Origin: Dinochytrium kinnereticum
Taxonomy: Eukaryota; Chytridiomycota; Chytridiomycetes; Chytridiales; Chytridiaceae
NCBI GenBank assembly: GCA_027604005.1
Contig: JADGJT010000006.1
Span: forward strand, 62,001-126,000
DNA: 64,000 nt
Direction of reading: 5' to 3'
Positions 33,263-45,027 of this stretch are shown here, piece by piece. Positions within the stretch are counted from its first letter, which is position 1; the number at the start of each line of letters is the position of its first letter. The position numbers and the translations under genes were made by a program. Under the pieces are notes generated by a model. It did no database searches, was not told where the DNA came from, and saw only the letters and a program-made list of their open reading frames with translations.

Positions 33263-36200
33263 ATGAACTTCTTCACTTCGGCATTGCGACTTCGATCACA
33301 GCAGCAGCCTGCGAATCCGGCTGCTGCTGATGCAGAGGATGAGGAAGACTCTACCCGCAAGGTGATTTCCGACCTCACCTCGCTGATCCAGCAGCATGAT
33401 CAGAAAGTGAAGGACACGCTTCGGGACCTTGAAAAGGCCATCATGGAACGACGGTAATCTCCATCCTTTCCGTGTAATCATTCCCGCTAATGCATCCAAA
33501 TAAGATCACAGCAACCTGAAGGTCTTTATCCTAAGCATCCACACCATAATTGCATGGGCTTCTAACCAGATTTTCTGTTGAAATCCGCAGACGGCTTGGC
33601 TACCCAATTCTCAGATGAGGAGCTCAACTTCTCCCTCCCGCCATATCTCGCCGAAGACCAGAAATATGAACCATGGATTGATAGTGACGCCGAAACCGTT
33701 AACCACGTTGAGGAGGACCTTGTGGCTCAGTCGCGAAGCGTCGACCATGCTGTTTATGGCGCTGAGCATGACTTTGACAGAGACTGGCTTCTAAAGTACG
33801 ACGATATGAATGGGTTGAAGTATTGAATTTCTGTCTAGCGAGTGCGAACTTCATGTTTCAATGCATGGGGACGAGGAACTTGTTTCGTCGCGAGATCTCT
33901 GTGCTCAAGTTTTTACCATCCTGAGAACAAATGAAAACGGTACGAAGCCCATTTCCAAAGTCGCCTTATTCATTGTTAAAAAGAGGATGAAATGCAAAAT
34001 GCTCTGTTGGACTCCCTCGGATTTTCGAATATGGATTTTGTTTCCACCCTAGTGGCCAAACGTGACATCATCATAGCGACCATCATGGCAAACGTGAGTT
34101 AACGTATAAAAAATAGTCGTCAGTAACACTAGTTTACAAATAAGGCTGATATTAAGCCGGACGCCAACGTACCTGCTGGAATTGCTCTTGGTCCTCAGCG
34201 ACCCAACTATGGGGCCCAGGTTACCGTGATGACAGAGTCTGAGAAAGCCATGATGAAGCAATACAGGAAAGAAAATCGAAAGAAGAAGGCACCAGCTCCT
34301 GCTCTAGGTGATTTTGCCTGATATATATATTCGTGATATCTTACCCGTTCTGGATAGATTCAGAGTTTGCTCAGTCTCATGCGTTACTAGGGCTGCAAGG
34401 TGATTCCCTTAAGAAGGCTCGTGAGGAGCAGCTGATCAATAATGCCTCGATGCCGATATCTGGTTCTGTTAGTTTTCCTTTAAAACTTGTATTGCTCATC
34501 GCCGCCGTTGATTTTAGGGAATTTCAAAACCTACTGGACCACAATACCCTAATGTCTACCATTCAACCACTTCTACTGTCGCTTCTGCATTTAGTACACG
34601 CTTTACGCTGCCAGCTGGAACCACCCGGGAAGATAATAAGGTGGGAAAGGAACCATTTATTATAATTTTAATATCTTTCTTCTCACTCTACCTTATTTGT
34701 TAGGTCTACGAAGAGATTACCATCCCAATGATTAGAGCAGCACCACCGAAAACCACGGAAAAGCCCGTCGTAATTTCTCAGCTCCCTGACTGGGCACAAA
34801 AGGCGTTTAAGAACTATAAGTCACTAAACCGTGTTCAGTCTATAGTCTACCCAATCGCTTTTGAGACCAACGAGAATATGCTTGTCTGCGCTCCCACCGG
34901 AGCTGTAAGTATCGAAAGATATACTAGGTGTGGTGTTTAATCGGGTTCCCTCAGGGTAAAACGGACGTGGCGATGCTGACGGTTCTCCGAACGCTTTCTC
35001 AGTACATGGAAAACGGGATCTTAAAAAAGAATGATTTCAAGATTGTTTATGTTGCGCCAATGAAAGCTTTGGCCGCGGAGATTGTCGCAAAGTTCTCATC
35101 GAGGCTTGGTGTTCCTGAATCTCAGGGAGGATTAGGAGTTGCCGTCAGAGAATTGACGGGTACGTCGAGCTCTTGGGTTGCTTTCTATGTTACCCCTTCT
35201 AATGATAATCAATCTTTAGGTGACATGCAAATGACTAAGGCGGAGATTGTGGCTACTCAGATGATTGTTACTACCCCCGAAAAGTGGGACGTCGTTACCC
35301 GAAAGTCTGTTGGAGATACCGAACTTAGCCAGAAGGTTCGATTGCTGATTATTGATGAAGTGCATTTGCTTCATGAGGATCGAGGTTCCGTTATTGAGAG
35401 CATCGTTGCAAGAACTTTAAGGCAGGTTGAGACCAGTCAAACTTTGATTAGGATCGTTGGTCTTTCAGCTACCCTCCCGAACTATGTGGACGTGGCCCAG
35501 TTTTTAGGGTTAGTGTCTTTTTGCTTAGTTTTTCTTCGAGGTTTCGCGATTTTCTGGGCTGAAACTTACGATTTTTGGCATTGTAAAGCGTAAACTTGTA
35601 CCAGGGCCTATTCTATTTTGATACCGGGTTCCGTCCGGTGCCTTTAGAGCAGCATTTCCTTGGAATAAAAGGGCGCGCTGGTAGCCATGTCTCGAAAGGC
35701 AACATTGACAGAGTTTGTTACGACAAGGTGGTTGATCTTGTTAGAGAGGGACACCAAGTCATGGTCTTTGTGCACTCCCGTAAGGATACGGTAAAGACAG
35801 CCATGATGCTGAGAGCTGAGGCTGAAAAGGAGAATCTTATGGGTTCGTTTCTTTTGAATTTTCCAGTTCTTAATCGTTTAGGGATTTTCGATACCACGGA
35901 GGATCCTGCATACAGTCTGGCTGCAAAGGAGATGCAAAAGTCAAGAAACAAGGAGTTAAAGGAGTTATTTGGATATGGGTTCGGTATCCATCATGCTGGG
36001 ATGCTTCGTTCGGATAGAAATCTTGTTGAAAAGTTTTTTGGGAAGGGCCTAATGAAGGTAAGATAGATTGCTAAGTTTCATGTTCATTCTCATGCGGTGA
36101 TAGGTTCTCTGCTGTACTGCGACTCTTGCCTGGGGTGTTAACCTTCCCGCATATGCTGTCGTGATCAAAGGAACTCAGCTTTACGATGCTCAAAAGGGTT

Positions 36201-39200
36201 CTTTCATTGATCTCTCTATTTTAGATGTCTTGCAGATTTTTGGGCGAGCTGGGCGGTATGAATACTCTATATTGTTCAACATGGTCTAACCCGGTGTCTC
36301 AAACGCGTAGGCCACAATACGAAGATAGAGGTGTCGGATTCATCCTAACAACCCACGATAAACTCAATCACTACGTTTCTCAAATGACTCTTCAACATCC
36401 TATTGAATCCCGATTCGCCGAAAACCTCACTGATAATCTGAATGCCGAAATCTCACTTGGAACTGTGACCAACATTGAAGAGGCGATAAAGTGGTTGGGG
36501 TATACCTACCTCTTTGTGAGGATGCGGAAGAACCCATTTCACTACGGGTTGGATTGGAAGGTTCTCGAGGATGATCCGAACCTAGGAAAGCGCTGCGGAG
36601 ACCTTTTGAAGATTGCTGCTCGGAATCTGCATAAGGCTCAGATGGTTGTGTTTGATGAGAGGACAGGATACTTGACCCCGAAAGACTTAGGAAGGACTGC
36701 AAGCAACTATTACATTAGGACAGCCAGTATCGAGATCTTTAACGGGATTTTAAAGCCCAAAATGTCGGAGGCTGATGTGCTCGGCATGGTCAGTATGAGT
36801 ACAGAGTTTGAGAACATCAAGGTCCGGGAAGAGGAGATTGTGGAGCTGAAGCAGTTAGAGGAAAACGCCTGCTACTTCCCAGCCAAGGTGATTTAGTCAT
36901 ACTCTTCTAGTCCTGGGGTCTAAATGATATTCGGGTTAGGGAAGCACGGATACTCATTACGGAAAAACCAACATTCTCCTTCAAGCCTACATTTCAAAGT
37001 CAACTCTCAATGATTTCGCCTTAGTGTCGGACTGTGCCTACGTTGCTCAGAACGCTGCGAGGATTTTGCGAGCCCTCTTTGATGTTTGCCTCTCTCGCAA
37101 TTGGGGTCCAGCAGCTTCCGTCATTTTGTCGCTATGTAAGTCTCTCGATCGAAAGATGTGGCCCATAGAGCATCCTTTGGCTCAATTTGAACTTCCATAT
37201 GACATCATTGATAAACTCGAGAGGGCCTCTCACCAAGTGAATATTTTGGAAATGAGGGAGATGGATTCTCATGACATAGGGGCTCTGATTCGGCACAATA
37301 AGATGGGCTTAACGGTGTCGAAGTGCTTGGAGCAGTTTCCCGTTTTGCTTCTAGAGGCTGAGATTCTTCCTATCACAAGGACCGTCCTTCGCGTCACTTT
37401 GAGCATCACTGCTGGTATTATTAATTTATTTATTCTTCGTTTGCTCCTTAGGAGTGTTAACAATTAACCTCTCCTCCAAAAGACTTTTATTGGAATGATA
37501 AGGTTCATGGAAGTGTTGAGCCCTTTTGGATATGGGTGGAGGATTCCGAGAACATTGAGATTTTGCATTCCGAGTACTTCCTTCTTGGCAGACGAGACGC
37601 AAGCGAAACCCAATATATCACCTTCACAATTCCTATCCCTCGAACGTCCACTACCGTCGATGAGCTCCCGCCTCAAATTTTCGTTCGCGCAGTTTCGGAC
37701 CGCTGGATTGGAGCCGAGACCATAATAGCGGTCTCTTTTAAGCATCTAATTCTACCGTCACTTCAGCGATCGCCACATACTGATCTCCTCAACCTTCAGC
37801 CCCTTCCTGTATCTGCCTTACAAAATGAGATTCTGGAAGAAATCTGCCGATTGCGGTTCGATTACTTTAACCCGGTTCAGACTCAGGTGTTCCACACACT
37901 ATACAATACGCATCACAACGCACTTATTGGTGCGCCGACTGGGTCTGGAAAGACTGTAACTGCAGAGCTTGCCATGTGGTAAGTCAATCACAACACCGCA
38001 TTCCTCTCTGACATTTATTACTCAGGGCGGCTTTCCGGGATTTCCCACAGTCTAAGGTTGTCTATATTGCACCTCTAAAGGCCCTTGTTCGAGAGCGTGT
38101 GAGTGACTGGGGTGGGAGACTGGCGCCTATGATAGGTCGCAACCTCGTGGAACTCACAGGAGATATCACTCCGGACCTTGAGACTATCAAAAGAGCCGAT
38201 ATTATCATCACGACGCCAGAAAAGTGGGATGGTATCAGTCGAAGTTGGCAGAGCCGAAGCTATGTTACATCTGTGTCGCTCGTTATTTTCGATGAGATTC
38301 ACCTTTTGGGTGGAGACCGTGGACCCATTCTCGAAGTCATTGTTTCCAGGATGAATTACATCTCCAACCATACAGATCGGAAGGTTAGGATCGTCGGACT
38401 TAGCACAGCTTTGGCCAATGCTACGGATCTGGCGGATTGGTTGCAGATTGATAATGTGGGGTTGTTTAATTTCAGACATTCCGTTCGTCCAGTGCCTTTA
38501 GAAATCTACATTGACGGTTTCCCTGGAAAGCATTGTAAGTGTGTTCCTCAGCGGCACGGGTAACTAACAACAACATTAGACTGCCCACGAATGCTGTCCA
38601 TGAATAAGCCGGCTTACGCAGCTATTATCACTCACTCGCCGACAAAGCCCGTGATAATCTTCGTATCATCTAGAAGGCAGACGCGTCTGACCGCTCAAGA
38701 TCTTATTGCATACTGTGCTCTTGAAGACAACCCTAAGCGCTTCCTTCATATGCCAGAGGAGGACATGGAGAATCTTACATCTAACGTGAAGGACCAATCC
38801 TTAAAGCTTGCCCTTCAATTCGGCATTGGGATCCATCATGCTGGTTTAGTTGAGACCGACAGGAAGCTCAGCGAGGAACTTTTCGTCAACGGAAAGATCC
38901 AGATTCTGATTGCCACTAGCACCCTTGCGTGGGGTGTAAACTACCCCGCTCATCTTGTTATCATTAAGGGGACCGAGTATTACGACGCTAAGAGTAAGGG
39001 ATACGTTGATATGCCGATTACGGATGTTCTTCAAATGATGGGACGAGCGGGCAGACCTCAGTTTGATAACTCTGGGGTTGCAAAGATTTTTGTCCTGGAT
39101 ACAAAGAAGAACTTCTACAAAAAGTTCCTTCATGAGCCGTTCCCAGTTGAAAGCAGTCTTCATCTTTGCATACATGATCATATTAACGCTGAAGTGGTCG

Positions 39201-40562
39201 GCGGGACCATTAAGTCGAAGCAGGATGCTATGGACTACTTGACCTGGACCTACCTCTTTAGGCGTCTCCAAATGGTGTGTCTACTTATCTGTCTGTCTAA
39301 TTGCTTATTAATCTATCATTGTCTTTTTTCAGAATCCGACCTATTATGGTGTCAGGGATTGTTCTCCTGAAGGTGTTGCGATTTACCTATCTGAACTCAT
39401 CGAACGAACCCTAACGGACCTAAGCAGCGCCTCCTGTATCGAGGTGCATTCCGATAAGGCCGTTGAGACTACGGTTTACGGGAAGATTACAAGTTATTAC
39501 TATCTTTCGTACAAGACCGTAGGATTAATTCTGAACCGCCTAAGCAGCAATTACAACCCAGATCCCAAAGAAGGAGACTTCCCTCAGCTCCTCAGAATCC
39601 TCACGGACTGCCCCGAATACTCGGAGCTTCCAGTGCGCCACAATGAAGACAAGTATAACTACGATTTTGAAATGCAGCTACCCGTCTCGGTAGCCTCAGG
39701 ATGGAAGCGAGGGGGCTTTGGAGGCATTCCAGAATCCGTCAGTTACTTGAGCCCTCATGTAAAGGCGTTTTTGTTGATTCAAGGCCATTTCTCGAGGGTC
39801 AAAACGCTTCCTTGCGCTGATTATGCGACTGATACGACGTCTGTTTTAGATCAGTCCATTCGTATCATGCAGGCAATGATTGACGTGTCCGCTAGTCGCG
39901 GATACCTCAAGACTACCAAAGGCATAATGACTCTTATGCAGTGTATCAAGCAAGCCCGATGGCCGCATGATTCACCACTCCTGATGCTTCCTCATATGGC
40001 GGAGGAGCTTGTTGAGTTAGTGCAGCTCAATGGCAATGCTTTGGGCCTTCAAGAGCTTATAGACCTACCCTCGGATCAAGTCAAGAAAGTCTTCTCGAAG
40101 GTCTCTTCGTTGAGGGATTCACAGGTGAATGATATCTTAGACGTGGTCGGGAAGCTTCCCAAAGTTGAGCTTAAGGTAGCTCTAGAGAATTCGGCGGAAC
40201 TTCAGGGTTGCTTCGAGGTGTTCTGCGGCAAAACCTACGATTTGAAGATTGCCGCAAACCGCTCTACGAAGAAGCCCACTGACGGTTTTCGATGCTTCTG
40301 CCCGAAATTCCCTAAAGCTCAGCAGGAAAGTTGGTTCGCCGTCTTGGGAGACACCAATGCGGATGAGCTTATAGCGATGAAGAGAGTGAATCCATCAGGA
40401 AATAGGGGACGATCAAAGGACAGAGCCCTTTCTTCGACATTGCAGTTCACCGCTCCAAACACCCCAGGAGACTATGTCTACAGCATTGACTTCATCAGCG
40501 ATGCCTACCTTGGACTTGATGCTTCGGCTAATTTGCGGGTGCGCGTGGTGGAGAAGCTTTAA
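33263..40562 (+). CDS. SLH1: ASCC3/Slh1-type Ski2-like helicase (ribosome quality control)
   Basis: Large tandem-cassette helicase of the RQT/ASC complex, which splits collided ribosomes. The N-terminus ([19 protein letters not shown]) leads into a region with DRDWLL and [19 protein letters not shown], as in ASCC3. Cassette 1: [63 protein letters not shown]. Cassette 2: [51 protein letters not shown]. Sec63 modules follow each cassette; the second has [15 protein letters not shown], which separates ASCC3 from Brr2. About 16 introns, often 45-60 nt. A 17-nt microexon at about 33507-33523 (Arg-Ser-Gln-Gln-Pro-Glu) is needed to keep the N-terminal frame. About 2,000 aa, apparently intact. Confidence 0.93.
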
Positions 40563-40583
40563 TAGCAGACATTGAGTGGTGAT

Positions 40584-41768
40584 TTATTTGGCGTCAGTTG
40601 GGAGCCACAGGCGATACACATGAACCGTTTCTCTGACCGTCAGGTCTCCCACATCATCAGGGAACATAGCACTTGCTTTGACTTCATCCAGCTTCTCCCA
40701 TTTGAAGTTGTATGGCTCTTCCACAGCCATCTCAAAGAACTTCAGGTCACGATCCGACCACTTAACGACGTGATGTGTGAATGCAACTAATACATTGCCT
40801 GTGCCTGGTTCCACTGTTCCTTTGCATGTTTTCAAAAGGTTTGCCTGCTCGCTATGGTTGAAGATGAGGTCTGCCAAGATTATCAGATCGAATTTCTGCT
40901 TGCCTTCAGGCAGTTGTGAGAGGATTTCGGTGAGATCTTGGCCCCATTGGTAGCCCTAAGTTTGTTTTATGCTCCAGTTAATGCCATTCTTCATCTTTGA
41001 TGATGAGTAAAAATACGTACGACAACTTGAAAGGCTCCAGAGGAGACGGCGTCAGGAACATTAGTCCTTGCGTTCTTCCAAATGTTTTGAATGACATCTG
41101 CATGGACACTATGTCAGCTTTTCAGGTTAGGAAAGCTGTGAACCAACCAGGGTCAGGCCAATCTGTCGAAACAACCAGTTTGGCGTTGTTCAATGCGCAA
41201 ATGAGTGATGGCGTTGCAGCAGCAGCTCCCAGTTCCAGAACGCTAAAGTTCGAGCATCAGCATTTCCTGCTTGGCGTCTCAAGGATGGTCTGCTTGCAGA
41301 AAAACATACCACTTGTTTTGGCACATTTCCTTGTTCTTATCCAAATGTCGGGAGGCAACAACTCCTGCGTTCCAAAGCCTTTTACATTTCGTTCAGCAAG
41401 GAATTCTCTGTGGTTATTGAACGCCTACCGATGAGCCCACAGGCTGTTGAGGGAATGTCAGCAACGTATGGATGACGATCGTCAGTCAGTTACCTGTGCC
41501 TCTTTCCAATAAGGCTCAGCTCCAAATGCTTCGGGGTACCTTTAAAACAGGAATAAGCCGGCTGAATGGGTGGAAACGTTGATGGCTAACCCTCCTGGAT
41601 GGACGCCTCCTCTCTCTCATAGCGCTCGCTGGTCGCCTCTGGACTCGGAGGCCTGAAGCCCTCAGGCTCCTACTAGGATAAGCAAGTGCATCCTCTGCCG
41701 ATAAAGCGCTGGCTTACGATGAACATGCTGGGGTCAAAGAGATCGTCCTCCTCTGCATGGGCGCTCAT
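40584..41768 (-). CDS. EFM7: EFM7/NNT1-like protein N-methyltransferase
   Basis: Seven-beta-strand SAM methyltransferase of the METTL21 group; yeast Efm7 methylates the N-terminal Gly and Lys of eEF1A. The start [16 protein letters not shown] is followed by [19 protein letters not shown], as in yeast (LFxEPxGFYPES). SAM motif I is [20 protein letters not shown], then [10 protein letters not shown]. The last exon has [39 protein letters not shown] and [20 protein letters not shown], matching the family C-terminus (FxEDPGDxxVRxxVHxY). Seven or so short exons. It ends 21 bp from the ASCC3 stop, tail to tail, and is divergent from the ACTMAP-like gene. Confidence 0.88.
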
Positions 41769-41815
41769 GGTGTTTGTCGCAATAAATGAATGTAAAAAAA
41801 AAAAGAAGACGGAAA
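41769..41815. promoter_or_regulatory. Divergent promoter spacer EFM7/ACTMAP-like
   Basis: Forty-seven bases containing an A11 tract lie between the start codons. If the upstream in-frame ATG at 41786 is used, only 17 bases remain. Confidence 0.4.
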
Positions 41816-42656
41816 ATGGTGGACGTTGTGGACACCATCAGACGGATGGGAAGACTCGCCATTCCCGAGGACATACGGTGGACGGCGTTTATACACTCAG
41901 TTGATCCGATGCTGCAGATTGGGCCTTCCTGCGGTCTCGTTGCGCTGGAGATGGCCGGCAAGTACCTCGGGGCTTCATTGAAAACAGTATCTGGGGATGG
42001 CCCGAGAGATCTCGCGGCGCTGCTGGAGGAAGGTCGCAGGCTTGGGTACACTCAAAAAGGAGAGATGTTTTCAGCTTATAATCTTGCGAGTCTGGCGACT
42101 GAAGCTTATGGCATGCGGGCAGAGGTTGTTGAGTGGTGCGAAGGTCTTGACATTGCTGCACACTTAAATGGAGGAGGCCTCTGCCTTGTGGCTTATGATA
42201 AAGATGTTGGTGTTTTCTTAGACTGCGAGCTTCATAGCTGAATCAAGCTGCTCACGTATACAGGGAAACAATGAGCCTTGCATGAAGAATGGGTCCAAGG
42301 CACATTGGGCGCTAATGAATGGTTTGTGAGGTGTGGTTTGGCTCTAATATGATCCCAAAGGCTACGTTATTGGATTGCCTGGTGACAATACAACCGTAGA
42401 GATTGTGGACCTGAAGCACCCGCTTTCGCATGGAGAGACCCAGACTCCTTGTCAACCTCAGCCAGTTATGTACATGGCATTGCATGGAAAGACTTTACGG
42501 CAATCGAGCTGGTCAGCAAAGCTACTGCGCGAGAGTTCACTGAACTTGTTCCGTGTCCAAGATTCTCTATGCGAGGAGGAATACGTCTTTCCCCAAGATG
42601 GAGATATCCGACACACGTTAGCTGGGAAGCTGATATATCTTTACCCAGCCGTTTAA
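41816..42656 (+). CDS. ACTMAP: Actin maturation protease (ACTMAP/C19orf54) homologue
   Basis: Cysteine protease family that removes the acetylated N-terminal residue(s) of actin in animals. Three exons in frame. Exon 1 holds the catalytic-cysteine block IGPSCGLVALEMAGKYLG and the family motif GYTQKGEMFSAYNLASLA. Exon 2 has NNEPCMKNGSKAHWALMNG with the catalytic His (HW). Exon 3 (about 42362-42656) gives YVIGLPGDNTTVEI, MALHGKTLRQSSWSAKLLRE and SSLNLF, similar to the human HGKSxxxQLWxxxxLxxSNxNL end. Introns: donor gttggtg at about 42208, and donor gtttgtg at about 42320. About 240 aa. The start was chosen at MVDVVDTIRRMGR; an in-frame ATG lies 30 bp upstream. Confidence 0.85.
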
Positions 42657-42721
42657 ATCTATAGAGAGCATGTAAATGACAAATAGACGCAATGAACCCA
42701 TCTAGGCGAGCTTTATGAAAT

Positions 42722-43979
42722 TTATATGGTATCCTCAGCATCGGCGAGGAGGGTATTTCTAAGGAAAATAAGCAGATCCTTGCACCTCTTGGATCTATCG
42801 TCTAGCCCCTGCCCAGCACTCGCATTCAAAAGAATTGAGAGCATGTGAATAAGCCGTGAAGATATATCCTGCAACCGCCGATCATTCGCCACATCGATCA
42901 GAATCCGAGGGAAAAGTGCTATTGAAGGGGATTTAACGGTGGTCGAACAACAAAACAACCCACCTTCAAGCCGACCCGACATTGGAAGAATGATCATGTC
43001 GCGAAAAGTGACCAAGGCCATGTTCCTGATATCAATAATGTCTGAATTCTGGTCGACCACAAACGGTCTTCCAGGTAGTCTGTTGGTCGTGTATGGTCGG
43101 TATCGAGTGCGGAGAGGGAGAAATACGCCTTGCACGTAAGGCACCACTGTTCCAAAAAAAAAGCTCCAAAGCTCAACCAGGCGCAAAGTCAGCGCCTCAT
43201 CCCCCACGGTAACTATCCTGTTTCCCAAATTAAGCATTCCTGCGGCCAGAAGCTCTTTCATATCAGTCGAAGGGTTGATCTGCTGTATTAGCATCTCATT
43301 TAGCCATATACTATGTCAAAACGTCAGTAATGATCTTCCTTGACCTGCAATACCTCACAAGCTCATTTAAGTCTTCAATGGAACCTTTGAGACCTTCCCC
43401 ATTGAAAAGCGGCAGAACCTTTGCGCAGATGGCTTGCCACGCGGCATCCGAGGTGAAGTCACCACTCCCAATACTACCAACCCGCGATCTCTCAACGGGA
43501 AATCCCTGCACGCCAACAGGAATGACGGGAATAACTCCATCTCGTTCCCTGAATCTGGGAATATCAGATGATCCTCTGCTAGCATATGTGATTGAATTGG
43601 AAGAGTTGATGACGGCCCCGGCTGTTGAGGGTGTTGAGTTGAAGGATGACGAGCTTTGAAGAGAATGAGGAGGCATGATGTTGCTTGGTGGTGCTATGTT
43701 GAGGATGGGGGCTGATCCTGCTACGTTGGTCCGCGGTGTTTGAGAGTGGGGCCTTTGATGGGTGAGAATAGGTCTGCCGGGTGATCCATGGTCAAGACGT
43801 GGGGTCGACAGGGCGACGGGGTGGAGGCTGCTGTTGGGAGGCGGGGCTGTCACGGGTGATGTTGGAGAGCTGGCCTGTAGTGACGATCCTCTCTGCGGCA
43901 GCTTGACCTCCACCTGAACGTGGTGCGTTGGAGCGCGGCTCGGGGTGTCCTTTGCTGGAGGCTGCGGCCCCTTGTCCAT
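42722..43979 (-). CDS. BIT61: TORC2 subunit BIT61/HbrB (PRR5-like)
   Basis: Component of TOR complex 2. A disordered N-terminal half (MDKGPQPPAKDTPSRAPTHH, many Ser/Pro) precedes the HbrB domain: AWQAICAKVLPLFNGEGLKG and SIEDLNELV, then IWLNEMLIQQI, ELLAAGMLNL, TLRLVELWSFFFGTVVPYVQ, GVFLPLRTRYRPY, and IRNMALVTFRDMIILPMSGR. These are the hallmarks of HbrB/Bit61/PRR5 (GEGLRxPIEDLN, ELWxFFF, PYLxGVFLPL, FRDxIxLP). Short introns at about 42925-42962 and 43318-43372. About 390 aa. The ACTMAP-like gene ends 65 bp away, tail to tail. Confidence 0.88.
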
Positions 43980-44033
43980 GTCGCCGTCGTTGGTTGCAAT
44001 TACAATTATTTTACTGTAATAAATGTGTTTGTA

Positions 44034-44960
44034 TTATGGGCTCTTATTGCGCAAACGAATGCTTCCGACTGATATCTCTCGACGCGGCCGCGTCCGAGTC
44101 GGCGTCATCCGCGGCCTCGTCCTTTGAAGCGTAGATGCCCTTTGGGTTGGCCTCCTCCTCCTCAATGAAGCGAAGGACCTCATCAACAAACGTCCCCCCG
44201 TTCTGACCAGACTCCTTGAAGGCAACGGCCCGCTTGACAGCCTCCCTGAATGCAGCAACAACATTTGTTCCATCACTGGCGGAACACATGAAAAAGGGCA
44301 CAGTGTCCTCACCGCCCCCACGCTCCTCCCTCCGACGCTCAACAAACCCGAACGACTTCTTTGCCCGAGATGGGTCCATATCCACCTTGTTTGCAACCAC
44401 AACGACGGGGATTCCAAGTCCCCTGTGACTGACCAACTCTTCGTACCAGATATCGAGATTCTTGTAGGTTATTTTTCGGGTCATGTCAAAACATAGAATG
44501 CAGCAGTGGGCGGAGATGTAGTAAGATGAGTGCATGGACTGGAAACGCTCTTGGCCAGCCGTATCCTACAAAATTGCAGTTAGGAAAGGTCCAGCCAGCG
44601 TTTCTCTTCCATTATCAAGGTTCCGTAACTTCAAAACAATGACGCTGGGTAACAGGGCGGAGGCAACGAAGCAACGGTACGCACCCAGAAATCAACTGTA
44701 ATCATAGAACCAGGGTTTGAGGGGTGTGGTGTTCTATGCCGATAGAGCGTCAAGGCATACGTTGATAGCTGATGCGGCACATAGTCGTTCATGAGGAAGC
44801 GCTCAATCAGCTTTGACTTTCCGACGGCCGAGTCGCCGAGGAGGATAATCTGCGTGGATGCAGGGCTGTTGGCACAGTGCACAGTGAGGGCGTACTTCCT
44901 TACCTTGACATCGGATGGCTTATCGAGCTTTGTCGGCGGGAACGGCGTTGAGGCCATCAA
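44034..44960 (-). CDS. RABL2: Rab-like GTPase RABL2
   Basis: Atypical small GTPase that acts in ciliary/flagellar transport with the IFT-B complex. The P-loop ILLGDSAVGKSKLIERFL follows SDVK after a 54-nt intron that has no stop and keeps the frame. PHQLSTYALTLYRH is the RABL2 switch I signature (QQLSTYALTLYKH). ITVDFW leads into SMHSSYYISAHCCILCFDMT. VVVANKVDM is the G4 motif (NKxD) and CSASDGTNVV the G5 region. The C-terminus lacks a prenylation cysteine motif, as in RABL2, and ends in an acidic/Ala tail. Flagellated fungi keep such genes while most Dikarya do not. Start at 44960 (MMASTPFPPTKL); a second ATG follows directly. Confidence 0.9.
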
Positions 44961-45027
44961 TCCACCTTTGTTTGGGGATTTAGTTTTTATTTACTTTTGG
45001 GTTGTCAGATCTGTGCTTGACAAATTC

